Assembly: GCA_021772565.1 (NCBI GenBank)
Contig: JAJFLR010000076.1
Span: 1-41,972 of the forward strand
Source: Opitutales bacterium
Lineage (GTDB): Bacteria; Verrucomicrobiota; Verrucomicrobiia; Opitutales; JAJFLR01
Length of the DNA stretch: 41,972 nt
Direction: 5' to 3'
Below, piece by piece: positions 33,918 to 41,180 of the stretch (within the stretch, counting starts at the first letter, position 1; the number at the start of each line of letters is the position of its first letter). Below the pieces are notes generated by a model. The model did not search any database and was not told where the DNA came from. It was given only the letters and a program-made list of their open reading frames with translations. Made by a program: the position numbers and the translations under genes.

Positions 33918-35822
33918 ATGGCTCTCCTTACATACAGAAATCTTACCGTCTCCTTTGGCGGTCCACGTCTACTCAACGACGCAGACCTCACTGTCGAAAA
34001 GCGTGTGCGCATCAGTCTGATTGGGCGCAATGGTGAGGGTAAATCCACACTGCTGCGCATTATTGGCGGGCAAATCAAACCCGACGCCGGCGAGATCGAA
34101 GCCATCCCGGGGCTACGCATCGGTAAGCTCGACCAAGAAGTCCCGGCCCACCTCGAAGGCACCGTCTTCGAGATCGTTGCCGACGGCCTGGGGATAGCCG
34201 CCAAGACAGTGGCGGAATACCACCGCCTCGCTCACGAATACGCGGAAAATCCGGACGATGCCGTCGCAGAACGCCTGGACCATCTTCAAGAAGAACTCAA
34301 CCGCACTGACGGCTGGTCGCTGGAACACAAAGTCGAAAGTATCCTCAACCGTGTCGAGCTCGACGGTGACATGCTCTTTTCCGCACTTTCCGGTGGTAAC
34401 AAGCGCCGCGCCCTACTCGCCCGTGCGCTCACAATGGAGCCACACATTCTACTGCTCGATGAGCCGACCAATCACCTGGACATCCCCGGCATCCGTTGGC
34501 TGGAAGAATTCCTGCGCAAGTCTGATATTTCTCTGCTGTTCGTCTCGCACGATCGTGCCTTCATCCGCCGTGTGGCAAACCGTATACTCGACCTAGACCG
34601 TGGCCAGCTCACCTCATGGAATTGCGACTACGAGACTTACCTCACTCGCAAGGCCGACCTGCTCGCCGGCGAGGCTAAGCAACAATCAGTCTTCGATAAA
34701 AAGCTCGCCGAGGAAGAGGTCTGGATTCGCAAGGGCATTCAGGCCCGTCGCACTCGCAACGAAGGCCGCGTGCGCTCACTGCAGAAAATGCGTGTCGAGC
34801 GTGCCAAGCGCCGCAACATCATCGGCACGTCCAACCTCAATCTTAACGAGGGGCAACTGTCCGGGCGTAAAGTCATCACCGTCGATAACATCAGCTACGA
34901 CTGGGGCAACAAGCCACTGATCCAAAACTTCTCCACCATCATCTGGCGTGGTGACAAAATCGGCATCATCGGCCTCAATGGCTCGGGCAAGACCACCCTA
35001 ATCAACCTGCTCCTCGAAAAACTAAAGCCACAGCAAGGCACCGTCGCTCCCGGCACCAAGCTCGATGTCGCCTATTTCGACCAACACCGTGCGCAGCTTG
35101 ATGAAACACTTTCTGTGGCCGAAAATGTGCATCCTTACGGTGAGATGGTCTCCATCAATGGTAAGCAGCGCCACATCATCACCTATCTGCAGGACTTCCT
35201 ATTTACGCCTCACACCTCACGCTCACCGATTATCAGGCTATCAGGTGGAGAGCGTGCGCGCCTTCTTTTAGCGCGTCTGTTCTTGCAACCAGCCAATGTG
35301 CTCGTACTGGATGAGCCGACCAACGACCTGGACATTGAAACCGTCGAGCTACTCGAAGAGCGGTTACTCGACTACGACGGTACTTTACTCCTCGTCAGCC
35401 ACGACCGTAGCTTCCTCGAAAATGTCGTCACTAGCACTATCGCTCTTGAAGGCGCCGGAATTGTTGCCGAATACGACGGAGGCTGTGCAGACTGGCTTGT
35501 GCAATACGAAGCCCGAAAAGCGGCAGAGGTGCAGACCGCCAAAGCCCCCCCACCCGTTGCAAAAGTTGCCGAGCCAGCACCAGCTTCGGCAAAGCCCAAT
35601 CGCAATTTGACCAATAAAGAGCGCGAAGCGATAAAAACTTTGCCGGGCCTAATCGCGAAGCTAGAAGCCGAGTACGCCACTCTGAGCGAAAAGATGGCCT
35701 CAGCCGAATATTATCAAGACAAGAGCAGCGACCTATCTGGCGACGCAAAACGCTTGGAACAACTCGAGGCCGACACATTGGAAGCCTACGAACAGTGGGA
35801 ATCGCTGACAGCGAAGGAATGA
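33918..35822 (+). CDS. uup: ABC-F family ATPase, Uup type
   Basis: A 634-residue protein with two ABC ATPase domains and no membrane part. Domain 1 has GRNGEGKST, signature LSGGNKRRA and Walker [14 protein letters not shown]. Domain 2 has [18 protein letters not shown] and [13 protein letters not shown] linker rich in Arg and Lys lies between them. A C-terminal coiled coil of about 70 residues ([19 protein letters not shown] onward) marks the Uup subgroup. ABC-F proteins act on the ribosome, and Uup also affects transposon excision and branched DNA. Base composition is far richer in G+C than in its neighbours and the codon choice differs, so recent transfer is likely. The 3' end is duplicated at 37381-37446. 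Confidence 0.92.
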   Translation: MALLTYRNLTVSFGGPRLLNDADLTVEKRVRISLIGRNGEGKSTLLRIIGGQIKPDAGEIEAIPGLRIGKLDQEVPAHLEGTVFEIVADGLGIAAKTVAEYHRLAHEYAENPDDAVAERLDHLQEELNRTDGWSLEHKVESILNRVELDGDMLFSALSGGNKRRALLARALTMEPHILLLDEPTNHLDIPGIRWLEEFLRKSDISLLFVSHDRAFIRRVANRILDLDRGQLTSWNCDYETYLTRKADLLAGEAKQQSVFDKKLAEEEVWIRKGIQARRTRNEGRVRSLQKMRVERAKRRNIIGTSNLNLNEGQLSGRKVITVDNISYDWGNKPLIQNFSTIIWRGDKIGIIGLNGSGKTTLINLLLEKLKPQQGTVAPGTKLDVAYFDQHRAQLDETLSVAENVHPYGEMVSINGKQRHIITYLQDFLFTPHTSRSPIIRLSGGERARLLLARLFLQPANVLVLDEPTNDLDIETVELLEERLLDYDGTLLLVSHDRSFLENVVTSTIALEGAGIVAEYDGGCADWLVQYEARKAAEVQTAKAPPPVAKVAEPAPASAKPNRNLTNKEREAIKTLPGLIAKLEAEYATLSEKMASAEYYQDKSSDLSGDAKRLEQLEADTLEAYEQWESLTAKE

Positions 35823-35841
35823 AGTAAGTCTTGCTCCAAAC

Positions 35842-35901
35842 CCGACTTCAATACTTCTTCTTAAAAAACGGCAAATTTTGAAGAAGAAGTGTCGAAGTCG
35901 G
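35842..35901. repeat. Long imperfect hairpin downstream of uup
   Basis: Left arm 35842-35862 (CCGACTTCAATACTTCTTC and two more T) and right arm 35881-35901 (AAGAAGAAGTGTCGAAGTCG plus G) are complementary at 19 of 21 positions with an 18-base loop. It lies 20 bases after the uup stop and may serve as a terminator for both convergent genes, although no T-run follows. The motif TATAGCATCTGCCA follows at 35904. Confidence 0.75.
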
Positions 35902-35948
35902 TTTATAGCATCTGCCATCATTTTGAAAACGTGGGGCTAGATTCCGGG

Positions 35949-37157
35949 TCAAACTAATTGGCTTAATAATGTTTGCGCTGATACGATTACCGGTGTCGTT
36001 ACTGAAAAAACAGATTTATTAACATACGGCAGGTCTTTCACTAGTTGAAAGGCATGATCGGTTTTTAAATGGTTGTGGAAACGCAGTAAATGCTTACTGA
36101 GCGGCCTATCCGCAGATAACTTTACTTCAACCAAAAACCAAGGCTTCTCTTCCTGTGTTACCAGAAAATCCACTTCTCGCTTCTCTTTGTCTCTGATGAA
36201 GTAGAGCTCAAATTTCCCCAAGCCGATATCAGACCAAAACTGCGTCGCCTTGAGTAAGTGACAAGCGATCATGTTTTCAAAGCGTGCTCCCGAGTCTTTG
36301 ACACAACTCCAGTCCCATAGATATAATTTCGGTTCTTTTAAGAGCGAACGGGTAATATTTTTTTGATACGGTCTTAACCGGAAACAATAGTAAAAGGATT
36401 CAAGCGTATCAATCCATCGCCGAATGGTATCGACACTGACACGAACTTTTTTTGCCAATGAACTATAACTGGTTAATTGAGTCGCTTGCCCTGCAATCAA
36501 ACGACTGAGAATTTCCAATTGCGCAATTTCGTGAACACGACCGGAATCTCTAATTTCTTCGCGCAGTAAAAGATCGTGCCGATTTCTCTGCCAACGATTA
36601 TAAAAACGTTTGTTCTTTTTAATATAAGGCTCGGGGAAACCACCGTAATCCAATAGCCGGGAAAATGTTTTTTTGGTTGGCTTTTTCGGTGACCGCACCG
36701 GCATTTCCGGCACATTCCAGCGAGTCGTCTCAGCCAGACCATACGGATGTATGTGATAGTGAAAATACCGGCCTGACATACTATCGCCGCCTCTTTTAAA
36801 AATATCCAATTGTGAACTTCCGGTTACAATTATTCGAGTGGACTCAAAATACTTGTCATAAAAACCTTTTAGAAAATTTTTCCAATGCTTGTATTTGTGA
36901 ATTTCATCAAAAACTATGGTCGTTCTTTGTTTCGATAATCTATTTAATTTACAATAATCGGCAATCACCTGAGTCCCGGATAATAATCGTTCTCGATCAT
37001 CAGGGTCATCCCAATTGAGATAATGAAAACTTCCCTGCAATTTTTTAGCACTTAAAGCGACTGTCGTTTTTCCGACCTGGCGAGGGCCGGACAGAAAGCA
37101 CATTTTATCAGTCATTTTAAAATGATCGATAATCAATGAATTATAAACACGATTCAT
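35949..37157 (-). CDS. AAA-type ATPase with DUF4143 C-terminus
   Basis: A 402-residue protein. Walker A is GPRQVGKTT at 24-32 and Walker B is IVFDEIHKYKHWKNFLKG, with VTGSSQLDIF as sensor region and LSGxxxxF-like MSGRYFHYHI following. Residues 195-400 match DUF4143: a winged-helix part (YSSLAKKVRVSVDTIRRWID) and a C-terminal block with FYFIRDKEKREVDFLV and WFLVEVKLS. That end is an (E)VDFL...E-x-K pattern resembling the PD-(D/E)XK nuclease fold. These ATPases are widespread and of unknown function, often near toxin-antitoxin genes. The gene is complete, and its start is overlain by two tandem palindromes. Confidence 0.88.
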   Translation of the reverse strand: MNRVYNSLIIDHFKMTDKMCFLSGPRQVGKTTVALSAKKLQGSFHYLNWDDPDDRERLLSGTQVIADYCKLNRLSKQRTTIVFDEIHKYKHWKNFLKGFYDKYFESTRIIVTGSSQLDIFKRGGDSMSGRYFHYHIHPYGLAETTRWNVPEMPVRSPKKPTKKTFSRLLDYGGFPEPYIKKNKRFYNRWQRNRHDLLLREEIRDSGRVHEIAQLEILSRLIAGQATQLTSYSSLAKKVRVSVDTIRRWIDTLESFYYCFRLRPYQKNITRSLLKEPKLYLWDWSCVKDSGARFENMIACHLLKATQFWSDIGLGKFELYFIRDKEKREVDFLVTQEEKPWFLVEVKLSADRPLSKHLLRFHNHLKTDHAFQLVKDLPYVNKSVFSVTTPVIVSAQTLLSQLV

Positions 37158-37161
37158 AGCC

Positions 37162-37223
37162 GACTATTTTTATTAGTATCGTAAAACAGTCAAGACTATT
37201 TTCTTATATGTCGTAAAATAGTC
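37162..37223 (-). promoter_or_regulatory. Two tandem operator-like palindromes at the DUF4143 gene start
   Basis: Two 30-base units at 37162-37191 and 37194-37223, 32 bases apart. Both begin GACTATTTT and end in GTAAAAYAGTC. In the second the arms GACTATTTT and AAAATAGTC are perfectly complementary. In the first one arm base differs. They lie four bases upstream of the ATG at 37157, where a repressor would block transcription or translation. Confidence 0.65.
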
Positions 37224-37380
37224 GCTATAGCTTTGTCAGTACGTATGAACGAGCCAATCGAACGTTGAAAGAAAACATCCATGATTAATTTTTCTAAACG
37301 AAAACATTTATAGCAATCGGTATATATCTTAACAGATGTTATGATTTCTTATTGATTTCTTATTGATTTCAGATTGCAAA

Positions 37381-37446
37381 AAACTCGAAGCAGACACGAT
37401 GGAAGCCTACGAACAGTGGGAATCGCTGACAGCGAAAAAAGAGTAA
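37381..37446 (+). pseudogene. Displaced second copy of the uup 3' end
   Basis: Encodes [20 protein letters not shown] then E and stop, against [20 protein letters not shown] at the end of the intact uup. A run of 37 bases is identical (37400-37436 versus 35779-35815). Nothing of uup precedes it; the upstream bases are an 11-base tandem repeat (TGATTTCTTAT) at 37342-37374. It is a direct repeat that, with the uup end, encloses the DUF4143 gene. Confidence 0.85.
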
Positions 37447-37517
37447 AAATAACATCGGATTTATTTTGTATAGACGTTAGTATTTATATTTTGCGTTCGA
37501 CGCATTTTTTGTTTTCC

Positions 37518-37778
37518 CTAAAGTATTTTCAACAACCGATCGTATTCTTTATGATGACCAATCCAAAACCACAAAACTCCTTCTGAAACTTCAATTCCAA
37601 TAGCCCTATAGGATAATCCAATTCGAACAGTCCTATGATTTCTAACCTTCTTGAAATTCAAAGAAGGATGAGATAAATCTCTTTTAAGCATTCTATAATT
37701 AGCTTTTGCTAACTGCTGAATATCTACCGGCAACTTATCATGATACTGCCAAAATTTCTTAGTTGCTAAATGCTTCAC
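37518..37778 (-). CDS. RelE/ParE-superfamily toxin
   Basis: A protein of about 86 residues from the GTG at 37778, one base after the antitoxin stop. A TTG further upstream (37814) would add 12 residues and overlap the antitoxin. Visible blocks are FWQYHDKLPVDIQQLAKANY, HPSLNFKKVRNHRTVRIGLS, YRAIGIEVSEGVLWFWIG and HHKEYDRLL, the pattern of a ParE/HigB-like branch in which the strand ends W.WIG.H.EYD. RelE-fold toxins cleave mRNA on the ribosome and ParE-type ones act on gyrase, and this branch is not clearly either. The partner lies directly upstream. Confidence 0.85.
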   Translation of the reverse strand: MKHLATKKFWQYHDKLPVDIQQLAKANYRMLKRDLSHPSLNFKKVRNHRTVRIGLSYRAIGIEVSEGVLWFWIGHHKEYDRLLKIL

Positions 37779-37779
37779 T

Positions 37780-37983
37780 TCACAGCTCTTTAACAGAACC
37801 TTGAGAATATTCAACCAATGCCTCCTCTACTAAAGAACTTAACTTACCAGACTTAATATCACGTTCGATTTGTTCATCCCATTGATCTGAATCATGCACA
37901 GAAAACCAATCTCTAAATTTCTTATAGTCATCTGGAGGTAAACTATTTACGGCATTTTTTAATTCTTCTACTTGCATTATCAC
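37780..37983 (-). CDS. Antitoxin of the RelE/ParE-type pair
   Basis: A 67-residue protein with an N-terminal helical segment (VEELKNAVNSLPPDDYKKFR), the motif DWFSVHDSDQWDEQIERDIK and SGKLSSLVEEALVEYSQG at the C-terminus. This is typical of small antitoxins preceding HPSL-type RelE/ParE toxins, where the last segment covers the toxin active site. It shows no obvious DNA-binding domain, so regulation may depend on the complex. Its stop is separated from the toxin GTG by one base, implying coupled translation. Confidence 0.82.
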   Translation of the reverse strand: MIMQVEELKNAVNSLPPDDYKKFRDWFSVHDSDQWDEQIERDIKSGKLSSLVEEALVEYSQGSVKEL

Positions 37984-38042
37984 TCATCAAGTTATTCAAC
38001 ATTCTAAATTTTTCAACTATTTTATTTTTACTAGTCGATCGG

Positions 38043-38145
38043 GGGTGCAAATAAAAGTGCGGGGACTAAGCAGCTAAATTGTTCCAATAATTATTCCATA
38101 GGCCATTAGCTCTTAAAGCTCTAGCTGCAGCCATAGCATTGGCAT
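38043..38145. repeat. Left 103-bp arm of a perfect inverted repeat around the IS256 element
   Basis: Exact reverse complement of 39630-39732 over all 103 bases. The outer end is GGGTGCAAATAAAAGTGCGG. On the minus strand the arm contains a frame ending ARALRANGLWNNYWNNLAA and a stop, which looks like the C-terminus of another transposase. Confidence 0.92.
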
Positions 38146-38158
38146 TATGTATATTCCA

Positions 38159-39629
38159 GGTTCCGTCCATAAACTCCTGTAAAATTGAAAGAGGAAATCG
38201 AAAAAGATTCGATTTCCCCTTCCGTAGAAACAGTTAATAATTTAAAGAAAAATATCACTAAATCATTAAATCAAAAAACCATTAATAAAATTATGCTAAA
38301 AAAGAAAATATCACCAAGTGAAAACAAGAAGCAAGAACTCAATGAACTGCTAAGAGGAAAACACAGAACAGAAAATGGAGAACAGATGCTGAGTTCATTG
38401 ATACAATTATCTGTTGAACACATCATCCAGGAAGGGCTGGAAATGGAACAGTCGCAGGCGTTAGGCAGGCAGCGTTATGAAAGAGGTTCAAATGAAAATG
38501 AACCGAAAGGATGTCGCAATGGCTATGAACCCGGAAGGCTGCGCACAGCCGAAGGAATACTCGAAATACAAAAGCCACAGATAAAAGGGCTGGAACATCC
38601 TTATCGCTCAAAACTGTGGGATCAACTAAAGGGAATCAGTAGTCAGCTAAAAGATCTGGTAATAGAAATGTATACAAACGGGATGAGCACCCGAGACATC
38701 GAAGAAAGTCTACAACGAACGTTTGGAAGATTCGTATTATCGAAAAGCAGCGTAAGCGTACTTACGGAGCAGTTACACGAAGAATATGAACAATTTGGCA
38801 ATCGAGATTTAAGCGGTTATGAGATAGCTTATTTATTCATAGACACGGTATACGAACCGTTGCGCCGGTATGGGAGCCGCACCGGAGTGACCTGCTGTTG
38901 GGCAATATTAATAGACGGAACGAAAGCCCTGATAGACATGACAATGATGAACACCGAAAGCTATGAAAGCAGTATGGACTTTCTACGAGGGATGGTCAAA
39001 CGAGGCTTGGCAATACCGCTAACGATAACAACAGACGGAGCGCCCGGACCAATAAAAGCAATAGAAGCGATGTGGCCGAAAAGCAAACGAGTAAGATGCT
39101 GGTTTCACAAAATGCAAAATCTGCAAAATAAAGTACCGCCCCAGATGTGGCCGGAGTTTAAGACGCTGGTCGAAGATATGCGAGATGCCCCTGACTGCAA
39201 AGAAGGCAAAAAGCGTATGGACAAAATTGTAGAAACCTACAGCGCAGAATATCCGGATGCGATCCGATGTCTGCAAGATGACAGTGAAGCCAGTTTGAAT
39301 CATTTATACGTACCGAAACGACATCGCCAAAATGTACGAACAACGAACCTTGTAGAACGAACGTTTGTAGAAGAAAGACGCCGGACAAAAACGATACCGC
39401 ATCTATGGACGGAAAAAAGTCTAACGAAGTTGGTATATGCGGTATTAATCCGAGTCAGTGAAAGATGGAGTCGGAGACAATACAGCGAATGGGAAGAAGC
39501 AGCAATAAAGCAGCTAAGAAAAAAAATATTAGGAGAAGAAAATAAAAAAGAAGAAAAAAATGAAAGGAAATCAAAACGTAGAAGTCTGTATAATGCTGCT
39601 TGATTTTACAGGAAAATTAGGACTTGACC
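38159..39629 (+). mobile_element. Complete IS256-family insertion sequence
   Basis: About 1.47 kb with imperfect terminal inverted repeats of roughly 30 bases: GGTTCCGTCCATAAACTCCT then GTAAAATTGA on the left, against GGTCAAGTCCTAATTTTCCT then GTAAAATCAA on the right. The GTCC six bases in and the GTAAAA block are usual for IS256 ends. No 8-9 base target duplication is seen (TATATTCCA against ATGCCAATG). The flanking DNA forms 103-bp inverted arms instead. Confidence 0.85.
38185..39603 (+). CDS. IS256-family transposase
   Basis: A 472-residue mutator-type DDE transposase. D220 lies in YLFIDTVYEPLRR, D284 in TITTDGAPGPIKAIE and E391 in LVERTFVEERRRTK, the three acidic catalytic residues, with the KRVRCWFHKMQNLQNKVP block between. 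The N-terminal half contains the helix-turn-helix (LVIEMYTNGMSTRDIEESLQ). The TTG start lies 26 bases inside the left terminal repeat, and an ATG further in (38293) is an alternative. The frame is uninterrupted and all catalytic residues are present, so the element could be active. Confidence 0.92.
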   Translation: MKEEIEKDSISPSVETVNNLKKNITKSLNQKTINKIMLKKKISPSENKKQELNELLRGKHRTENGEQMLSSLIQLSVEHIIQEGLEMEQSQALGRQRYERGSNENEPKGCRNGYEPGRLRTAEGILEIQKPQIKGLEHPYRSKLWDQLKGISSQLKDLVIEMYTNGMSTRDIEESLQRTFGRFVLSKSSVSVLTEQLHEEYEQFGNRDLSGYEIAYLFIDTVYEPLRRYGSRTGVTCCWAILIDGTKALIDMTMMNTESYESSMDFLRGMVKRGLAIPLTITTDGAPGPIKAIEAMWPKSKRVRCWFHKMQNLQNKVPPQMWPEFKTLVEDMRDAPDCKEGKKRMDKIVETYSAEYPDAIRCLQDDSEASLNHLYVPKRHRQNVRTTNLVERTFVEERRRTKTIPHLWTEKSLTKLVYAVLIRVSERWSRRQYSEWEEAAIKQLRKKILGEENKKEEKNERKSKRRSLYNAA

Positions 39630-39732
39630 ATGCCAATGCTATGGCTGCAGCTAGAGCTTTAAGAGCTAATGGCCTATGGAATAATTATTGGAACAATTTA
39701 GCTGCTTAGTCCCCGCACTTTTATTTGCACCC
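39630..39732. repeat. Right 103-bp arm of the perfect inverted repeat
   Basis: Reverse complement of 38043-38145 without mismatch, starting at the last base of the insertion sequence. Read on the plus strand it encodes NAMAAARALRANGLWNNYW and the rest of the tail, ending at a TAG. Confidence 0.92.
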
Positions 39733-39793
39733 TTGTATTCGGGATTACCGATTGACAAGTTCAAGTTAATTCAATAATTTTACGAAAATTAAA

Positions 39794-40045
39794 ATGAAAG
39801 ACTCTTCCCATTTTGAAGACATGCTGAACGAAAGAGGCATTGATGCAAAATGGGTTGATCGCACAATCAATGATCCGGATTACGAAGAGACTTATGATGA
39901 CGGAACTCATCATTTCATAAAACAAATATCAGAATTTGGAAATCGATGGCTTCGAATAATTGTTAATGATAAAGACGATCCAAAAATACGAATAACTGCC
40001 TTTTTTGACCGTCGATTAATGAAAAAATATGAGAGTAAAAGTTGA
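39794..40045 (+). CDS. DUF4258-type small protein, probable toxin
   Basis: An 83-residue protein: HFEDMLNERGIDAKWVDRTI, then DDGTHHFIKQISEFGNRWLR and KIRITAFFDRRLMKKYESK. The H..(E)RM.ERGI..EWV start and the FGNRWLR...FFDRR ending are those of the DUF4258 family, which is generally paired with DUF2283. Its fold is thought to resemble BrnT/RelE ribonucleases, so an RNase role is likely but inferred. It overlaps the following gene by 17 bases. A TTGACA at 39752 could be a -35 box, without a convincing -10. Confidence 0.82.
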   Translation: MKDSSHFEDMLNERGIDAKWVDRTINDPDYEETYDDGTHHFIKQISEFGNRWLRIIVNDKDDPKIRITAFFDRRLMKKYESKS

Positions 40046-40229
40046 TAAGAAAAGTGATGCCCTATATTTTCGACTAGATGAAAATAAAATCGAGGGGTCG
40101 GAAGAAGTCAGACCAGGAATTATTCTTGATTTTGATAAAAATGATCAAGTAGTAGGTATTGAATTTCTTCATATTTCATCACGCGCTACACCTGAGGAAC
40201 TTTCATCCATTCAATTCCAGACAGTATAA
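40029..40229 (+). CDS. DUF2283-family protein, probable antitoxin
   Basis: A 66-residue protein, MRVKVDKKSDALYFRLDENK followed by VRPGIILDFDKNDQVVGIEF and LHISSRATPEEL. This is the compact beta-rich DUF2283 domain, usually encoded directly after a DUF4258 gene. Pair order here is toxin-like first and DUF2283 second, with overlapping frames, as is usual for this pair. It lacks a DNA-binding domain. Confidence 0.85.
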   Translation: MRVKVDKKSDALYFRLDENKIEGSEEVRPGIILDFDKNDQVVGIEFLHISSRATPEELSSIQFQTV

Positions 40230-40286
40230 ATATAATTTGACTTCAATAAAATTTACCCGGCCTGATAAGAAGTTCCCGATAGCACA

Positions 40287-41000
40287 GTGTCTCAATATAA
40301 TATCAATAAACAGCTAGACGGCAAAAGCGTTCCCGTTACTATAATGGTCGATCATCGAGAAAATGCCGAGGTGCTTCTTAAAGATTTAAAGGAACATCAT
40401 TATCTGGTTGTGGAAAAAACGCATCTCGAAATTGGCGATTATAAAATTTTTCCGGATATAATCCTCGAGCGAAAGACAGTAGATGATTTTTGTTTGTCAA
40501 TAGTTGACGGACGACTTTTTCGACAGGCATTTCGATTGGTCCAACTGACCGAGAATCCAATATTAATCATAGAAGGCAGCACATTTGCCAATCGCAATCA
40601 CAAAGTCTCAATAGAATCAATCAAAGGCGCCCTCGTCACTTTGGCTCAAACTTATCGTTTACCGGTAATTCGAAGTAGTAACCAAAAAGATAGTGCTTGG
40701 TACATTAACCTCCTTTGCCGACAACGTAAACGAATCGGTCAGAACTCGGGAGTGTTGTCTAGCTACCGACCCAAAAGATTAAACAAACAAAAAGAATACC
40801 TCTTACGAAGTTTACCCGGTGTCGGTCCAAAACTGGCAAAATCCATACTCAGACAATTTGAGACCATTGAGAATGTGGCTCACGCAACACAAAAAGATTT
40901 AGCAGAAATTGATGGCTTGGGTGAGAAAAAATCAGAAAAAATATATCAGGTATTGCACGAATCACAATCTGAGTATCCGGAAATAAACCGAGGCGAATGA
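40287..41000 (+). CDS. Compact ERCC4 (XPF/MUS81-type) nuclease with helix-hairpin-helix tail
   Basis: A 237-residue protein. Residues 15-150 are an ERCC4 nuclease domain: TIMVDHREN, then the complete catalytic signature GD at 50-51, nine residues, ERK at 61-63, TVD and D67. Residues 170-230 form a tandem helix-hairpin-helix domain (YLLRSLPGVGPKLAKSIL, LAEIDGLGEKKSEKIYQVL). This is the catalytic half of archaeal XPF/Hef and eukaryotic MUS81 without the helicase. Such nucleases cut branched or flapped DNA. Bacterial stand-alone members are uncommon. The start is a GTG at 40287 with no ribosome binding site. Its neighbours are a TA pair and a reverse transcriptase fragment. Confidence 0.88.
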   Translation: MSQYNINKQLDGKSVPVTIMVDHRENAEVLLKDLKEHHYLVVEKTHLEIGDYKIFPDIILERKTVDDFCLSIVDGRLFRQAFRLVQLTENPILIIEGSTFANRNHKVSIESIKGALVTLAQTYRLPVIRSSNQKDSAWYINLLCRQRKRIGQNSGVLSSYRPKRLNKQKEYLLRSLPGVGPKLAKSILRQFETIENVAHATQKDLAEIDGLGEKKSEKIYQVLHESQSEYPEINRGE

Positions 41001-41180
41001 TTCGACATCTTTCAAATGAATAGGAATGGGGTAAGATGACATGGGAGTTGTCAGCAGGAATAGACCTAGATACTGATAAGTTGAGATTCATTTTGTTCCA
41101 TCAGTTCTTCTATGTGGTTAATATTTTCAACTTAACTTTTGTTTCTAAATCCTTATGATTTTTAATTCCGTTAGTTATAA

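Noticed and set aside
33896-36000. Numerous long frames on the other strands across uup
   Set aside because: They are by-products of the high-GC codon use of uup. Only the plus-strand frame has ABC motifs throughout.
37374-37586. 70-codon plus-strand frame overlapping the uup 3' remnant
   Set aside because: It reads the remnant in a different frame from the conserved [14 protein letters not shown] protein tail, so it is not a gene.
38159-39629. Target site duplication around the IS256 element
   Set aside because: The bases next to the ends (TATATTCCA and ATGCCAATG) do not match in direct orientation.
38043-39732. CRISPR or attC-like reading of the 103-bp repeats
   Set aside because: Only two copies, inverted, flanking one insertion sequence. 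No spacers, no integrase and no attC-type folding pattern.
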